Shown: positions 36,244 through 44,903 of the stretch, one piece after another | Layout: every line of letters begins with the position of its first letter | Position numbering within the stretch: position 1 is the first letter of the stretch | Origin: Methylobacterium currus | Lineage (GTDB): Bacteria > Pseudomonadota > Alphaproteobacteria > Rhizobiales > Beijerinckiaceae | Reading direction: 5' to 3' | Assembly (NCBI RefSeq): GCF_003058325.1 | Contig: NZ_CP028843.1 | Coordinates: forward strand, 2,390,001 to 2,454,000 | DNA: 64,000 nucleotides | Program-made: the position numbers and the translations under genes | The notes under the pieces: generated by a model | Database searches by the model: none | What the model was told of the DNA's origin: nothing | Seen by the model: the letters and a program-made list of their open reading frames with translations, nothing else

Positions 36244-37200
36244 ATGGCCCTCCACCGGAACCCCCGCCGCCGCCTGCCGCCGCTCAATGCGGTGCGGGCC
36301 TTCGAGGCCGCCTCGCGCCACGCCACCTTCCACGAGGCGGGTGACGAGCTCGGGGTCAGCGCCGGCGCGGTGGCGCAGCAGGTGAAGATCCTGGAGGGCT
36401 GGTTTGGCTTAGCCCTGTTCCGCCGCCTGCCGAGCCGGGGCGTCGCCCTGACCCCGGCGGGCGAGCGCTTCGCCGCCGCCGCCGGCGAGGTGCTGGACCA
36501 TCTCGCCGAGGCGACCGCCCGGCTGCGCCGCCAGGGCCAGGACCACGTGCTGACGGTCAGCACCACCCATTCCTTCGCCAGCCTGTGGCTGATCCCGCGC
36601 ATCGGCAGCTTCCGGGCGCAGCATCCCGATCTCGACGTGCGGGTGGTGGCCAATAACCGCCTGGTGGACTTTTCCCGCGACGACACGGACGTGGCGATCC
36701 GGCACGGGCGCGGGCGCTATCCGGGCCTGCGCTCGGACCTCCTGATGCACGACGTCGTCTTCCCAGTCTGCAGCCCTGGCCTTCGCGACGGCGAGCCTCC
36801 CCTGCGCAGTCCCCAAGACCTCGCCCGCCACACGCTCCTCCACGACGACGATCCGATCGACATCGAGGCGGTGGACTGGCCGCAATGGCTCGCGGCGGCG
36901 GGCGTTTCCAACGTCGATGCCTCGCGCGGGCCGCGCTTCACTCACACCTTCATGATCTTGCAGGTCGCCACCGCCGGCGGCGGGGTCGGGCTTGCGACCC
37001 GGGTGCTGGGGGGCGACCTCGTCGCGGGCATCGGCCGACTCCACTCGGGCCAGGCCGGGTTCGGTCTGGTGCGGCCCTTTCCCGACGAGGTGGCGAGCCC
37101 CTACAGCTTCTTCCTCGTCACCCCGACCGAGACCGACGCCCCGAAGGTGGCCCGCTTCCGGGAATGGATCCTGGCGCAGGCGGCGGAGTGGAACGGCTGA
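36244..37200 (+). CDS. LysR family regulator, GcvA-like
   Basis: A 318-residue LysR-type regulator. The winged helix-turn-helix at the N-terminus (LPPLNAVRAFEAASRHATFH, HEAGDELGVSAGAVAQQVK) is of the GcvA subclass, and a substrate-binding domain follows (about residues 100-310). GcvA-type proteins often control an adjacent divergent gene, here the DUF1127 gene. The ligand is unknown. The gene ends 6 bp before the end of the convergent LysR gene at 37207, with no terminator visible. Confidence 0.92.
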   Translation: MALHRNPRRRLPPLNAVRAFEAASRHATFHEAGDELGVSAGAVAQQVKILEGWFGLALFRRLPSRGVALTPAGERFAAAAGEVLDHLAEATARLRRQGQDHVLTVSTTHSFASLWLIPRIGSFRAQHPDLDVRVVANNRLVDFSRDDTDVAIRHGRGRYPGLRSDLLMHDVVFPVCSPGLRDGEPPLRSPQDLARHTLLHDDDPIDIEAVDWPQWLAAAGVSNVDASRGPRFTHTFMILQVATAGGGVGLATRVLGGDLVAGIGRLHSGQAGFGLVRPFPDEVASPYSFFLVTPTETDAPKVARFREWILAQAAEWNG

Positions 37201-37206
37201 GGCGGC

Positions 37207-38103
37207 TCATCCCCGCACCATCGCATGGGCGGCAAGGAAATCGACGAAGCAGCGGATGCGCGAGGACAGCCGCTCGTGCCCGGCATAGAGGGCGTGGATG
37301 TCCTCCGCGTCGCCGGGGCTGAAGTCTTCGAGCACCGGCACGAGGCGCCCGGCCGCGATGTCCTCGTCGACGTGGAAGCGGGCGAGCCGGGCGAGCCCGG
37401 CGCCGCCGAGCGCCATCAGCCGCACCACCTCGCCGGAGTTGCCGAAGAAGTTGCCGTGCACCGGCCGTTGCGACACCGCCCCGTCGATCAGGAACGGCCA
37501 GGTGTCGAGCGAGCGGCGAAAGCTGAAGTTGAGGCAATTGTGGTCGAGGAGCGCGTCCGGATGGTCCGGCGTGCCGCGATCGTCGAGATAGGCGGGCGCC
37601 GCCACCACCGCGAGGCGGCTGCGGCCCAGGCGCTTCGCCCGCAGGCGGGTATCGCGCAGGCGGCCGATGCGGATCGCCACGTCGGCCCTCGCCTCGACGA
37701 GGTCGACCACGTCGTCGGTGAGCGCGAGATCGACCCGCATCCGCGGCTGCTGGCTGAGAAAGCGCGGCAGCACCGGCAGGATCACCTTCGTGCCGAACGG
37801 CACCGAGGCGTTGACCCGCAACAAGCCGCTCGGCTGGTCGGCGTCGCGGCCGAAACTGTCCTCGATCGCGTCGAACTCGGCGATCAGCTCGCCCGCCCGG
37901 GCGAGATACACTTCGCCTTCCGGCGTCAGGGTCATCGCCCGCGTGGTGCGCCGGATCAGCCCGACGCCGAGGCGCGCCTCCAGCCGCGCCACCGCCCGGC
38001 TCACCGCCGAGGGCGTGCAGCGCAGGGCCTTGGCGGCGGACGCGAAGCTGCCGCGGCGCGCCACCTGCACGAAGGCCTCCATCTCGCCGAGGCGATTGTC
38101 CAT
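37207..38103 (-). CDS. LysR family regulator
   Basis: A 298-residue LysR-type regulator: N-terminal helix-turn-helix (MEAFVQVARRGSFASAAKAL, ALRCTPSAVSRAVARLEARL), linker helix, then a type 2 periplasmic-binding-like effector domain (about 90-298) with a Y-A-G-H-E-R-L-S C-terminal segment usual in this subgroup. Such regulators typically control a divergently transcribed gene. Here the short-chain dehydrogenase gene starts 108 bp away on the other strand and is the likely target. The effector is unknown. Confidence 0.92.
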   Translation of the reverse strand: MDNRLGEMEAFVQVARRGSFASAAKALRCTPSAVSRAVARLEARLGVGLIRRTTRAMTLTPEGEVYLARAGELIAEFDAIEDSFGRDADQPSGLLRVNASVPFGTKVILPVLPRFLSQQPRMRVDLALTDDVVDLVEARADVAIRIGRLRDTRLRAKRLGRSRLAVVAAPAYLDDRGTPDHPDALLDHNCLNFSFRRSLDTWPFLIDGAVSQRPVHGNFFGNSGEVVRLMALGGAGLARLARFHVDEDIAAGRLVPVLEDFSPGDAEDIHALYAGHERLSSRIRCFVDFLAAHAMVRG

Positions 38104-38210
38104 GAGCGGTCCATTGTTGCGTCCGATGCACGATCATCGTGCCGGCCGGCGCGCTGGTCATCAATCGCCGGCATCGTCATCTCGGGGCCTCCACAGACGA
38201 AAGACCGGCC

Positions 38211-39005
38211 ATGGACCTCAAGCTCGGCGGCAAGACCGCCCTCGTCACCGGCGCCACCGCCGGCATCGGCCTCGCCATCGCCCGCCGCCTCGCGGCGGAA
38301 GGCGCCGAGGTGCTGCTGCCCGGGCGCAACCAGGCCAAGCTCGACGCGGCGGCGCAGGCGATCGCGGCCGAGCCCGGTGCGCGGGCGCCCCGCACGGTGC
38401 TGGCCGATCCGGCGACGGCCGAGGGCGCGGCGGCGCTGGTCGCGGCGGTGCCCGAGGTCGACATCCTGGTCAACAACCTCGGCATCTACGAATCGAAGGC
38501 GTTCGAGGAGATCAGCGATTCCGACTGGCACCGCCTGTTCGAGGTCAACGTGGTCTCGGGCGCCCGGCTGGCCCAGGCCTATTTCCCCGGCATGCTGGCG
38601 CGGACGTCCGGGCGGATCGTGTTCGTGTCGAGCGAGTCCGGCCTCGTGCCGCCGCCCGACATGCTGCACTACGCGGTGACGAAGACCGCCCAGCTCACCA
38701 TCGCCCGGGGCCTCGCCCAGCGCACCCGCGGCACCGGCGTGACGGTCAATTCCGTGATGCCCGGCCCGACCCGCTCGGAGGGCATCGTGGACTTTCTCAA
38801 GAGCGTCGCCTCGGACCCGAATGCCCCTGCGGACGAGCTGGAGGCGGAATTCTTCCGGGTCCACCGCCCGCTCTCGCTCCTCGCCCGCATGATCGAGCCC
38901 GAGGAGATCGCCGGCCTCGTCGCCTATCTGGCGAGCCCGCTCGCCGCGGCGACCAACGGGGCGAGCCTGCGGGTCGAGGGCGGGATCGTGCCGACCGTCG
39001 CCTGA
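38211..39005 (+). CDS. Short-chain dehydrogenase/reductase
   Basis: A 264-residue classical SDR: the cofactor-binding motif TGATAGIGLAIARRL (about residue 12), the NNLG motif (in DILVNNLGIYES), and a catalytic Ser in FVSSESG with YAVTK as the Tyr-x3-Lys pair. Its substrate is unknown. The C-terminus (NGASLRVEGGIVPTVA) is typical of the family. I chose the ATG at 38211 over the upstream start at 38139. It is divergent from a LysR regulator, probably its controller. Confidence 0.92.
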   Translation: MDLKLGGKTALVTGATAGIGLAIARRLAAEGAEVLLPGRNQAKLDAAAQAIAAEPGARAPRTVLADPATAEGAAALVAAVPEVDILVNNLGIYESKAFEEISDSDWHRLFEVNVVSGARLAQAYFPGMLARTSGRIVFVSSESGLVPPPDMLHYAVTKTAQLTIARGLAQRTRGTGVTVNSVMPGPTRSEGIVDFLKSVASDPNAPADELEAEFFRVHRPLSLLARMIEPEEIAGLVAYLASPLAAATNGASLRVEGGIVPTVA

Positions 39006-39147
39006 CCCCACGGCACCGGGAGCGGATGCCCGCCGGTCCGTCCAGGATCTCACGTGTCGCTTTCGCGCGAAGCGCGGCGGGAGAGCCCGAACCACCGCCA
39101 GGCTCGGCCGTTGAGGGAGATATGTCGCTCAGGAAGGCCCCGCCCGG

Positions 39148-39909
39148 TTGCTCCGCGTCCTCACCTACAACGTGCGCCGCTGCCTCGGCGCCGACGGCCG
39201 TCTCGACCCGGAGCGCATCGCCGCGGTGATCGCCGCCTGCCGGGCGGACGTGGTGGCGCTCCAGGAACTCGATGTCGGGCGTGCCCGCAGCGGCGGGATC
39301 GACCAGGCCGAGGCGATCGCCGCCCATCTCGGCATGCGCTCCCACTTCCACCCGGCGATGCGGGTAATGGAGGAGCTCTACGGCGACGCGATCCTGACCG
39401 CCCTCCCCTCACGGCTGGTGCGGGCGGCAGCCCTGCCGGGCCGGGCCGGCTGCGAGCCCCGCGGCGCGCTCTGGGCCGCCGTCGCCGCCGGCGGCGCCGA
39501 GGTGCAGGTCGTCACGACGCATCTCGGTCTCCACCGGCACGAGCGGCGGGCGCAGGCCGAGGCGCTGCTCGGGCCCGCCTTCCTCGGCGATCCGGCCTGC
39601 CGCGACCCGGTGGTGCTGCTCGGCGACTTCAACGCCCTGCCGGGATCCAGCGTCCATCGCCGCCTCGCCGCCCGGCTGCCGGACGCGCAAGGGCATCAGG
39701 CCTGGTTGCGGCCGACCTTCCCGGCCCGGTTGCCGCTCCTGCGCATCGACCACGTCTTCGTCAGCCGCGGCATCGCGGTGCGGGACGTGCGCCCGCTCGG
39801 CGGCAGGCTCGCCCGGGTCGCCTCCGACCACCTGCCGCTCGTCGCCGATCTCGACCTCGCGCCGGCCCTCGGCCCCCGCATCTCCGTGCCCCGAGAGGAA
39901 CCCGCGTGA
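39148..39909 (+). CDS. Endonuclease/exonuclease/phosphatase family protein
   Basis: A 253-residue protein of the EEP superfamily with its metal-binding and catalytic motifs in order: LTYNVRRC (Asn), ALQELD (Glu), VVTTHLGLHRHERR (His), VLLGDFNALPGS (Asp-x-Asn), RIDHVFVS and ASDHLPLVADL (Asp-His). Members cut nucleic acids or phosphodiester-containing lipids. Together with UPF0104 and phospholipase D genes this set recurs in many proteobacteria, suggesting a role in envelope lipid metabolism. The start is a TTG at 39148 after AGGAAGG. Its stop overlaps the start of the UPF0104 gene. Confidence 0.9.
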   Translation: MLRVLTYNVRRCLGADGRLDPERIAAVIAACRADVVALQELDVGRARSGGIDQAEAIAAHLGMRSHFHPAMRVMEELYGDAILTALPSRLVRAAALPGRAGCEPRGALWAAVAAGGAEVQVVTTHLGLHRHERRAQAEALLGPAFLGDPACRDPVVLLGDFNALPGSSVHRRLAARLPDAQGHQAWLRPTFPARLPLLRIDHVFVSRGIAVRDVRPLGGRLARVASDHLPLVADLDLAPALGPRISVPREEPA

Positions 39910-40943
39910 CGCAGTCCCCAGGACAAGCCAAGGACGGCGAGCCGACCAAGGACAGCAAGGAACGGATGTCCGCCCGCCGCCGGGTCTGGACCATCCTCCT
40001 CACCGTTCTCAGCGTGGCCCTCGGCGGCTACCTGCTCTACCGCACGCTCGCCGGCTACAGCCTCGCGCAGCTCGTCGAATCCGTGCGGGCGCTTCCCGCC
40101 AGCCGGCTCGCCGCCGCCGGGGGCTTCGCCGCCGCGAGCTATCTCTGCCTCACCGGGATCGACTGGCTGGCTCTGCGCGCCGCCGGCACGCCGCTGCCCT
40201 ACCGGCGGGTGGCGCTCGCCGCCTTCATCAGCCTGTCGCTCGGCCACAGCATCGGCTTCGCGGGCCTCAGCAGCGGGGCGATCCGCTACCGCTTCTACAC
40301 CCGCTGGGGCCTCAAGACCGCGGACGTCGCCAAGGCGGTCCTGTTCTGCGGCGTCACCGTCGCGGTCGGCCTGATGGCGCTCGGCGCCGTCGCGGTGCTG
40401 GTCCATCCCGGCCTCGCCCGGGAGGTGACGGGGTTACGGGAAGGCGCCGTCCTGGCGGCGGGCCTCGCCTGCGCGGGCGGCGTCGCGGCCTATCTCGGGC
40501 TGGCCGCCTGGTGGCGAAAGCCGCTGACCGTGCGGCGCTGGTCGATCGAGATGCCGCCGCTGCCGCTCGCGGCGGCGCAGGTGGGCCTGGGCGCGGTCAA
40601 CTTCGCCCTGGTCTCGGCCTGCCTGCACCAGGTGCTGGCGGCGGTCTCCGACGTCGGCTACCTCGCCGTCGCCTCCGTCTTCGTCATCGCCAATGCGGCG
40701 GTGCTCATCACGCACGTGCCCGGCGGCGTCGGGGTGATCGAGAGCGTGGTCGTCCACCTCCTGCCGAAGACCGACGTCATCGGCCCGCTGATCGCCTTCC
40801 GGTGCCTGTACTTCCTCGGTCCCCTGGCGCTCGGCCTCCTCGCCTTCGCGGTCACCGAGGCGGTGTTCCGGTGGCGCGATGCGGGCGGGGCGGCCGCTAC
40901 GCCGTCCCGAACGGCCGCTCCGGGTCCAGCAGCTCGGAGCTGA
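39906..40943 (+). CDS. UPF0104 family (lysylphosphatidylglycerol synthase-like) membrane protein
   Basis: A 345-residue integral membrane protein of the UPF0104/LPG-synthase flippase type, with about eight membrane helices, including VWTILLTVLSVALGGYLL, AFISLSLGHSIGFAGLSSGA and VFVIANAAVLITHVPGGVG. It retains the SGAIRYRFY and PGGVGVIESV signatures but has no soluble synthase domain, so a lipid flippase or transport role is inferred. The GTG start at 39906 overlaps the preceding stop (GTGA). Its 3' end overlaps the convergent phospholipase D gene by 47 bp. Confidence 0.88.
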   Translation: MTQSPGQAKDGEPTKDSKERMSARRRVWTILLTVLSVALGGYLLYRTLAGYSLAQLVESVRALPASRLAAAGGFAAASYLCLTGIDWLALRAAGTPLPYRRVALAAFISLSLGHSIGFAGLSSGAIRYRFYTRWGLKTADVAKAVLFCGVTVAVGLMALGAVAVLVHPGLAREVTGLREGAVLAAGLACAGGVAAYLGLAAWWRKPLTVRRWSIEMPPLPLAAAQVGLGAVNFALVSACLHQVLAAVSDVGYLAVASVFVIANAAVLITHVPGGVGVIESVVVHLLPKTDVIGPLIAFRCLYFLGPLALGLLAFAVTEAVFRWRDAGGAAATPSRTAAPGPAARS

Positions 40944-42318
40944 CCAGCGGATCGAGCAGGCCCTCCTCCTCCGGCACCTCGCAGACCCGCAAGCTGCGCG
41001 GCCCGCCCATGTGACGGCGGATCGCCGCCAGGAGCCCCTCCTGCCCGATCGCCTCGGCCATCACGTCCGGCTCGACGCCCAGATGCTCAGCCACCAGGCG
41101 GTCGCGCAACCCGCGGATCGCGGCGCACTCCTCCGGATTGCGGGCCTCGACCGCGAGGTCGCACTCGGTGTCGAGAGCGACCGAGCGGTTGTTGAGGTTC
41201 GAGGAGCCGATGCGCAGGAACCGGTCGTCGATGATGACGAGCTTGGCGTGGATCTCGATCTCGCAATCTCCCTCGGGTCCCGGCACCACCGGATAGGCGA
41301 CGAACAGGCGCCCGAAGCGGTCGACGGCGCGCAAGCGGCGCAGCACCCGGTCCCGCGGCGTGCCCATGGCGACGCGCTCGGTGAAGTTGTGCGAGCGGCG
41401 CGTGAGCACTACCACGATCTCCGGCCCCGCCTCCGCCGCCAGATGGGCGGCGAGGGCGTCGGCGACGAAATTGGCCGTGAGGTACTGCGCCTCGAGGTAG
41501 ATCGTCTCCCTGGCGGCGGCGAGGGACGCGGCGGTGAGCGCCGCCGCCTCCTCGACCGAGGGCTCGTCCCCCTGGAGCGGCATGGTGCGGGCGATGGCGA
41601 CCGGGATGTCGGTGAAGAGCGCGCCCAAGCCCTGCGGCCAGACCGGGCCGGCACTCGCCACCGGGGCCAGCACCTCGCCGGTGGCGGCGCGCCAGCGCTC
41701 GCGGGCGAGATCGCCGAGGCGCGCGGCCGCCTCGCCGTCCACCGCCATCTGCAGGTCGTGCACCGGCGGGTAGAGCTCGCCGTCGGGATTGGTGCGCAGG
41801 CGGTCGCCGGCCGTGTGGGCGGTGGTGTCCCAGCGCCCGACCGTGAGGTCGATGCCGCCGCAGAAGGCGAGGCGGTCGTCGATGCAGACGAGCTTCTGGT
41901 GATGCGCCGCGTAGAGGGGGTGATGCGTGTCGAGGCGCACGGTGATCCGCGGATGCGCCTCCCACTCGGCCCCGAACAGGAGCGGCAGCGTCGCGCCCGG
42001 CCCGTGCACCGTCGCGACGCTCCAGACCAGCACCCGCACCTCGAGCCCGGGCCGCCGGGCCGCGAGGTCGCGCAGGAGCGGCCCGAGGGGCGGCGACTCC
42101 TCCGGGCTCGCGTCGTGGCGCAGGCGGATGCGCCCGTCGAAGTCCCAGCCGACGATCAGGATCGAGGATTGCGCCTGGCGCAAAGCATCCTCCAGCCGGC
42201 CGAAGTACTCGGCGGAGTCGATCATCACCGCGACCCGTTCGGCCCGCGCCACGCAGCAGCAGGTGCGGCCGGGCTCGAACAGGGTCTCGGTCGCGTCGCG
42301 CGCAGGGTCCATGGTCAT
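40897..42318 (-). CDS. Phospholipase D / cardiolipin synthase-like protein
   Basis: A 473-residue protein with two HKD catalytic motifs, HHQKLVCIDDRLAFCGGIDL (about residues 141-160) and HAKLVIIDDRFLRIGSSNLN (about 370-390), as in phospholipase D and cardiolipin synthases. It has no N-terminal membrane helices, unlike ClsA. It could hydrolyse or transfer phosphatidyl groups. A perfect EcfG-type promoter (42381-42357, minus strand) sits about 40 bp before the ATG, so the gene probably belongs to the general stress regulon. It is convergent with UPF0104, with overlapping 3' ends. Confidence 0.92.
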   Translation of the reverse strand: MTMDPARDATETLFEPGRTCCCVARAERVAVMIDSAEYFGRLEDALRQAQSSILIVGWDFDGRIRLRHDASPEESPPLGPLLRDLAARRPGLEVRVLVWSVATVHGPGATLPLLFGAEWEAHPRITVRLDTHHPLYAAHHQKLVCIDDRLAFCGGIDLTVGRWDTTAHTAGDRLRTNPDGELYPPVHDLQMAVDGEAAARLGDLARERWRAATGEVLAPVASAGPVWPQGLGALFTDIPVAIARTMPLQGDEPSVEEAAALTAASLAAARETIYLEAQYLTANFVADALAAHLAAEAGPEIVVVLTRRSHNFTERVAMGTPRDRVLRRLRAVDRFGRLFVAYPVVPGPEGDCEIEIHAKLVIIDDRFLRIGSSNLNNRSVALDTECDLAVEARNPEECAAIRGLRDRLVAEHLGVEPDVMAEAIGQEGLLAAIRRHMGGPRSLRVCEVPEEEGLLDPLVSSELLDPERPFGTA

Positions 42319-42723
42319 GGGGTGCTCGTCACTCGTGTCGTCCTGTCGAGGGCCGGAACGGTAGGCGAGGCCGTCCGTTCCGGGCCGGCGGGACACGCAC
42401 AGGCGATTCGCCCTGCCGGCTGCCGCTGCGGTTTCCGATGCCGGCCCGGCCTCCTCCCTCCTCGACCCGGACAGGCCGAGGCGAAGGCCACCTCGATGTG
42501 CGGAGCCCCTCCTTCGCCGAACGCGGCCACCGGCGCAACCGCGGAGGCGGTACCGTCGAGGGAGCCGCTGCGGCGCGCCGGGAGATCAGCCCGACGCCAG
42601 ATAGAGTGGCTAGCCTCGATCCTTGCCCGCTCTTCACAAGGGGATGGCCCGAGTGAACGAATCGGCCCCGGTGACGGTTGCCTCTCGGCCGCCGCAATCG
42701 GCACTATGCTCGGCACGGGTGAG
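42319..42723. other. Intergenic region with a palindromic promoter
   Basis: A 405-bp gap between divergent genes. Besides the EcfG elements at 42355-42381, I see no gene. Short frames on both strands (42438-42656 plus, 42329-42697 minus) lack ribosome binding sites and coding character. Confidence 0.45.
42355..42381. promoter_or_regulatory. Palindromic EcfG-type promoter reading both ways
   Basis: Plus strand: GGAAC at 42355-42359, 16 bases, CGTT at 42376-42379. Minus strand: GGAAC at 42381-42377, 16 bases, CGTT at 42360-42357. Both match the EcfG consensus perfectly. The minus copy fits the phospholipase D gene; the plus copy faces the DUF218 gene 340 bp away. Confidence 0.8.
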
Positions 42724-43497
42724 ATGACCTCGCGGATGCAGCGTGGAATGACAACGCGAACCGGCGACGTGGTGGGCTGGTCCTGGTCGGGCGGCGGATC
42801 CGAGGGACCGCCCCCGTCCCGGTGGAGCCTGCGCCGCCGCCTCGCCCTCGCTCTCACCGGTCTCGGCCTTGCCGCCGGCCTCGCCTTCGGCCTCGGCTTC
42901 CTCGCCTTCGTGGCCGGCCTCGCCCGCTCCGAGCGGCTGCCGCTCGGCCCCTCCGACGGGATCGTGGCCCTCACGGGCGGGGCCCAGCGCATCGAGGATG
43001 CGATGGACCTGCTCGCCGGCGGCTACGGCCGACGCCTGCTCATCACCGGGGTCAACGAGCGCACCAGCCGCGACGAGATCGCCCGGCTCAACCCCGGCCA
43101 GCAGCACCTGATCGCCTGCTGCGTCGATCTCGACTACCGGGCCCGCAACACCATCGGCAACGCGATCGAGATCCGGCGCTGGATGCGCGAGAACGGGTTC
43201 CGGAGCGTCGCGGTGGTGACCTCGAACTACCACATGCCGCGCACGCTGGTGGAGCTCGACCACGCGCTGGCGGAGGGCCACCAGGTGGTGCCGCACCCGG
43301 TCGTCCCCGAGGGGGTCGACCCGGACCAGTGGTGGCGCCACCCGGCCTCGGCGCGGCTGCTCGCCTCGGAATACGCGAAGTTCCTGGTCGCCTGGGTCCG
43401 CACCCGGTTCGAGACCGACCCCGAGCATTCGAGCGCGGCGGTGCTGGTCAGCCGCGGCCACCCGGTGAAGATGGTGGCCGAGCCGCTGGTGCGGTGA
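42724..43497 (+). CDS. ElyC/SanA/YdcF family (DUF218) membrane protein
   Basis: A 257-residue protein with one N-terminal membrane segment (LALALTGLGLAAGLAFGLGF, about residues 43-62) and a periplasmic DUF218 domain with DGIVALTGGAQRIEDAMDLL, GYGRRLLITGVN, NTIGNAIEI and VVTSNYHMPRT. SanA/ElyC proteins act in envelope maintenance, including peptidoglycan and exclusion-barrier phenotypes, by an unknown enzymatic mechanism. Three in-frame ATGs (42724, 42736, 42748) are possible starts; none has a clear ribosome binding site. The plus-strand EcfG promoter upstream could drive it. Confidence 0.85.
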   Translation: MTSRMQRGMTTRTGDVVGWSWSGGGSEGPPPSRWSLRRRLALALTGLGLAAGLAFGLGFLAFVAGLARSERLPLGPSDGIVALTGGAQRIEDAMDLLAGGYGRRLLITGVNERTSRDEIARLNPGQQHLIACCVDLDYRARNTIGNAIEIRRWMRENGFRSVAVVTSNYHMPRTLVELDHALAEGHQVVPHPVVPEGVDPDQWWRHPASARLLASEYAKFLVAWVRTRFETDPEHSSAAVLVSRGHPVKMVAEPLVR

Positions 43498-43526
43498 GGC
43501 CCCAGACCTCGCGCGCGACGCCCCGA

Positions 43527-44114
43527 TCAGGTGACGGCGTAATCCCCCGGGGCGATGTCGGCGCTGCGCAGGACGATCTGCAACGCCGGCTGCATCGACC
43601 GGTGCAGGTGGGCCAGGTCCTCGCGCGGGCCGCCGAGCGCGCGGGTCATCGCCTCCTCCAGGCTGCCGGGGCCGTAGGGCGCCGCCCCGTCCACCGCCGG
43701 CACCCCGCGTCCCTCGTCCCACCCTATCGCGAGGCGACGGACCAGGGCGATGTGCTCGGGGCCGACCTCGAACACGATCTGCTCGGGCGCCGTCCCCGTG
43801 CTCTCATCGCGAAAGACGTCGGAGACGTGCGACAGGTCGAGCTTGGTCAGCGGGTTGTGGTAGCTGTAGCGGCCGGGCTTCAACTCGGCATGGCGCAGGA
43901 AGGCGACCAGCGCCTCGCCCACCGCCCGGTGCTCCTCCGCCGCCCCCTCGTCGTCGCCGGTGACGTTGGCGATGTCGCCGTCGCGGTCGAGGCTGCCATA
44001 GGGGGCGTCCGGGTGGATCACCGGGGCGCCCTGCCCTGCCGGATCCCAGGCCACGACCAGCCGCCGGATCAGGGCGATGCGCTCAAGCGTGATCTCGGTG
44101 GTGCGGCTGGTCAT
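43527..44114 (-). CDS. Hypothetical protein with internal duplication
   Basis: A 195-residue soluble protein made of two related halves: the first contains ERIALIRRLVVAWDPAGQG and APYGS, the second EHIALVRRLAIGWDEGRGV and APYGP, each followed by an acidic helical segment and a short strand near the end (AELKPGRYSYHN; ADIAPGDYAVT). This points to a tandem duplication of an approximately 95-residue domain. I recognise neither half. I use the ATG at 44114. It lies between the DUF218 gene and the liv transporter with no clear link to either. Confidence 0.7.
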   Translation of the reverse strand: MTSRTTEITLERIALIRRLVVAWDPAGQGAPVIHPDAPYGSLDRDGDIANVTGDDEGAAEEHRAVGEALVAFLRHAELKPGRYSYHNPLTKLDLSHVSDVFRDESTGTAPEQIVFEVGPEHIALVRRLAIGWDEGRGVPAVDGAAPYGPGSLEEAMTRALGGPREDLAHLHRSMQPALQIVLRSADIAPGDYAVT

Positions 44115-44195
44115 CAAGGGGCTCTCCGTGAGGCCCCTCTGTAGAACATCGATGCGGGCGGCGGGAGTCTCGGGCCCGGATCGGATCCCTGAGGG

Positions 44196-44903
44196 TCAAA
44201 TCCCCAGATACACCCGCCGCACCTCCGGATCGTCCCGCAGCGTCGCGGCGGGCCCGCTCAGCATCAGGCGGCCGGTCTGGAGCACGTAGGCGCGGTCGGC
44301 GATGCCGAGCGACTCGGCCAGGCGCTGCTCCACCAGGAGGATCGTGGTGCCCGAGGCGCGGATCGCCTCGATGGCGGAGAAGATCTCGTCGACGAGCTTG
44401 GGCATGATGCCCTGCGAGGGCTCGTCGAGCATCAGCAGGCGCGGCCGCGTCATCAGGGCGCGGCCGATGGCGAGCATCTGCTGCTCGCCGCCCGAGAGGG
44501 TGCCGGCGCGCTGCGGCAGGCGCTCCTTGAGGCGGGGAAACAGGGCGAAGACCCGCTCCAGCGGTGCCTCGCGGTCGGCGGCCTTGCGGTGGAGATAGCT
44601 GCCGAGCCGCAGGTTGTCGGAGACGGACAGGCGCGGAAACAGCCGCTTGTTCTCCGGCACGTAGGCGATGCCCTTGGCGGTGATGGCGTGGCCGGGCAGG
44701 CCGTCGAGGCGGGCGCCGTCGAACACCACCTCACCGGATTTCGGGCGCTCCATCCCGGCGATGGATTTCAGGAGCGTCGACTTGCCGGCGCCGTTGGCAC
44801 CCGCCACGACGACGATCTCGCCGCTCTCGACCTCGATCGAGACGCCCTGGATGGCCAAGAGGCCCTGATAGGCGGTGGAGAGCCCGCGGACCTCAAGCAG
44901 CAC
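44196..44903 (-). CDS. livF: Branched-chain amino acid ABC transporter ATP-binding protein LivF
   Basis: A 235-residue ABC ATPase of the LivF type: Walker A GANGAGKST, signature GTLSGGEQQMLAIGRAL, Walker B LLMLDEPSQGI, switch LLVEQRL. With LivG it energises uptake across the inner membrane. The start is a GTG at 44903 that overlaps the 3' end of livG by 11 bp, so the genes are coupled in a leftward livKHMGF order. It is the last gene of the operon. The substrate could be a branched-chain amino acid or a related amide; the family is broad. Confidence 0.93.
   Translation of the reverse strand: MLLEVRGLSTAYQGLLAIQGVSIEVESGEIVVVAGANGAGKSTLLKSIAGMERPKSGEVVFDGARLDGLPGHAITAKGIAYVPENKRLFPRLSVSDNLRLGSYLHRKAADREAPLERVFALFPRLKERLPQRAGTLSGGEQQMLAIGRALMTRPRLLMLDEPSQGIMPKLVDEIFSAIEAIRASGTTILLVEQRLAESLGIADRAYVLQTGRLMLSGPAATLRDDPEVRRVYLGI

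Noticed and set aside
42438..42697. Small frames between phospholipase D and DUF218 genes
   Set aside because: They have no ribosome binding site and are rich in Arg, Pro and Gly, as random frames are here.
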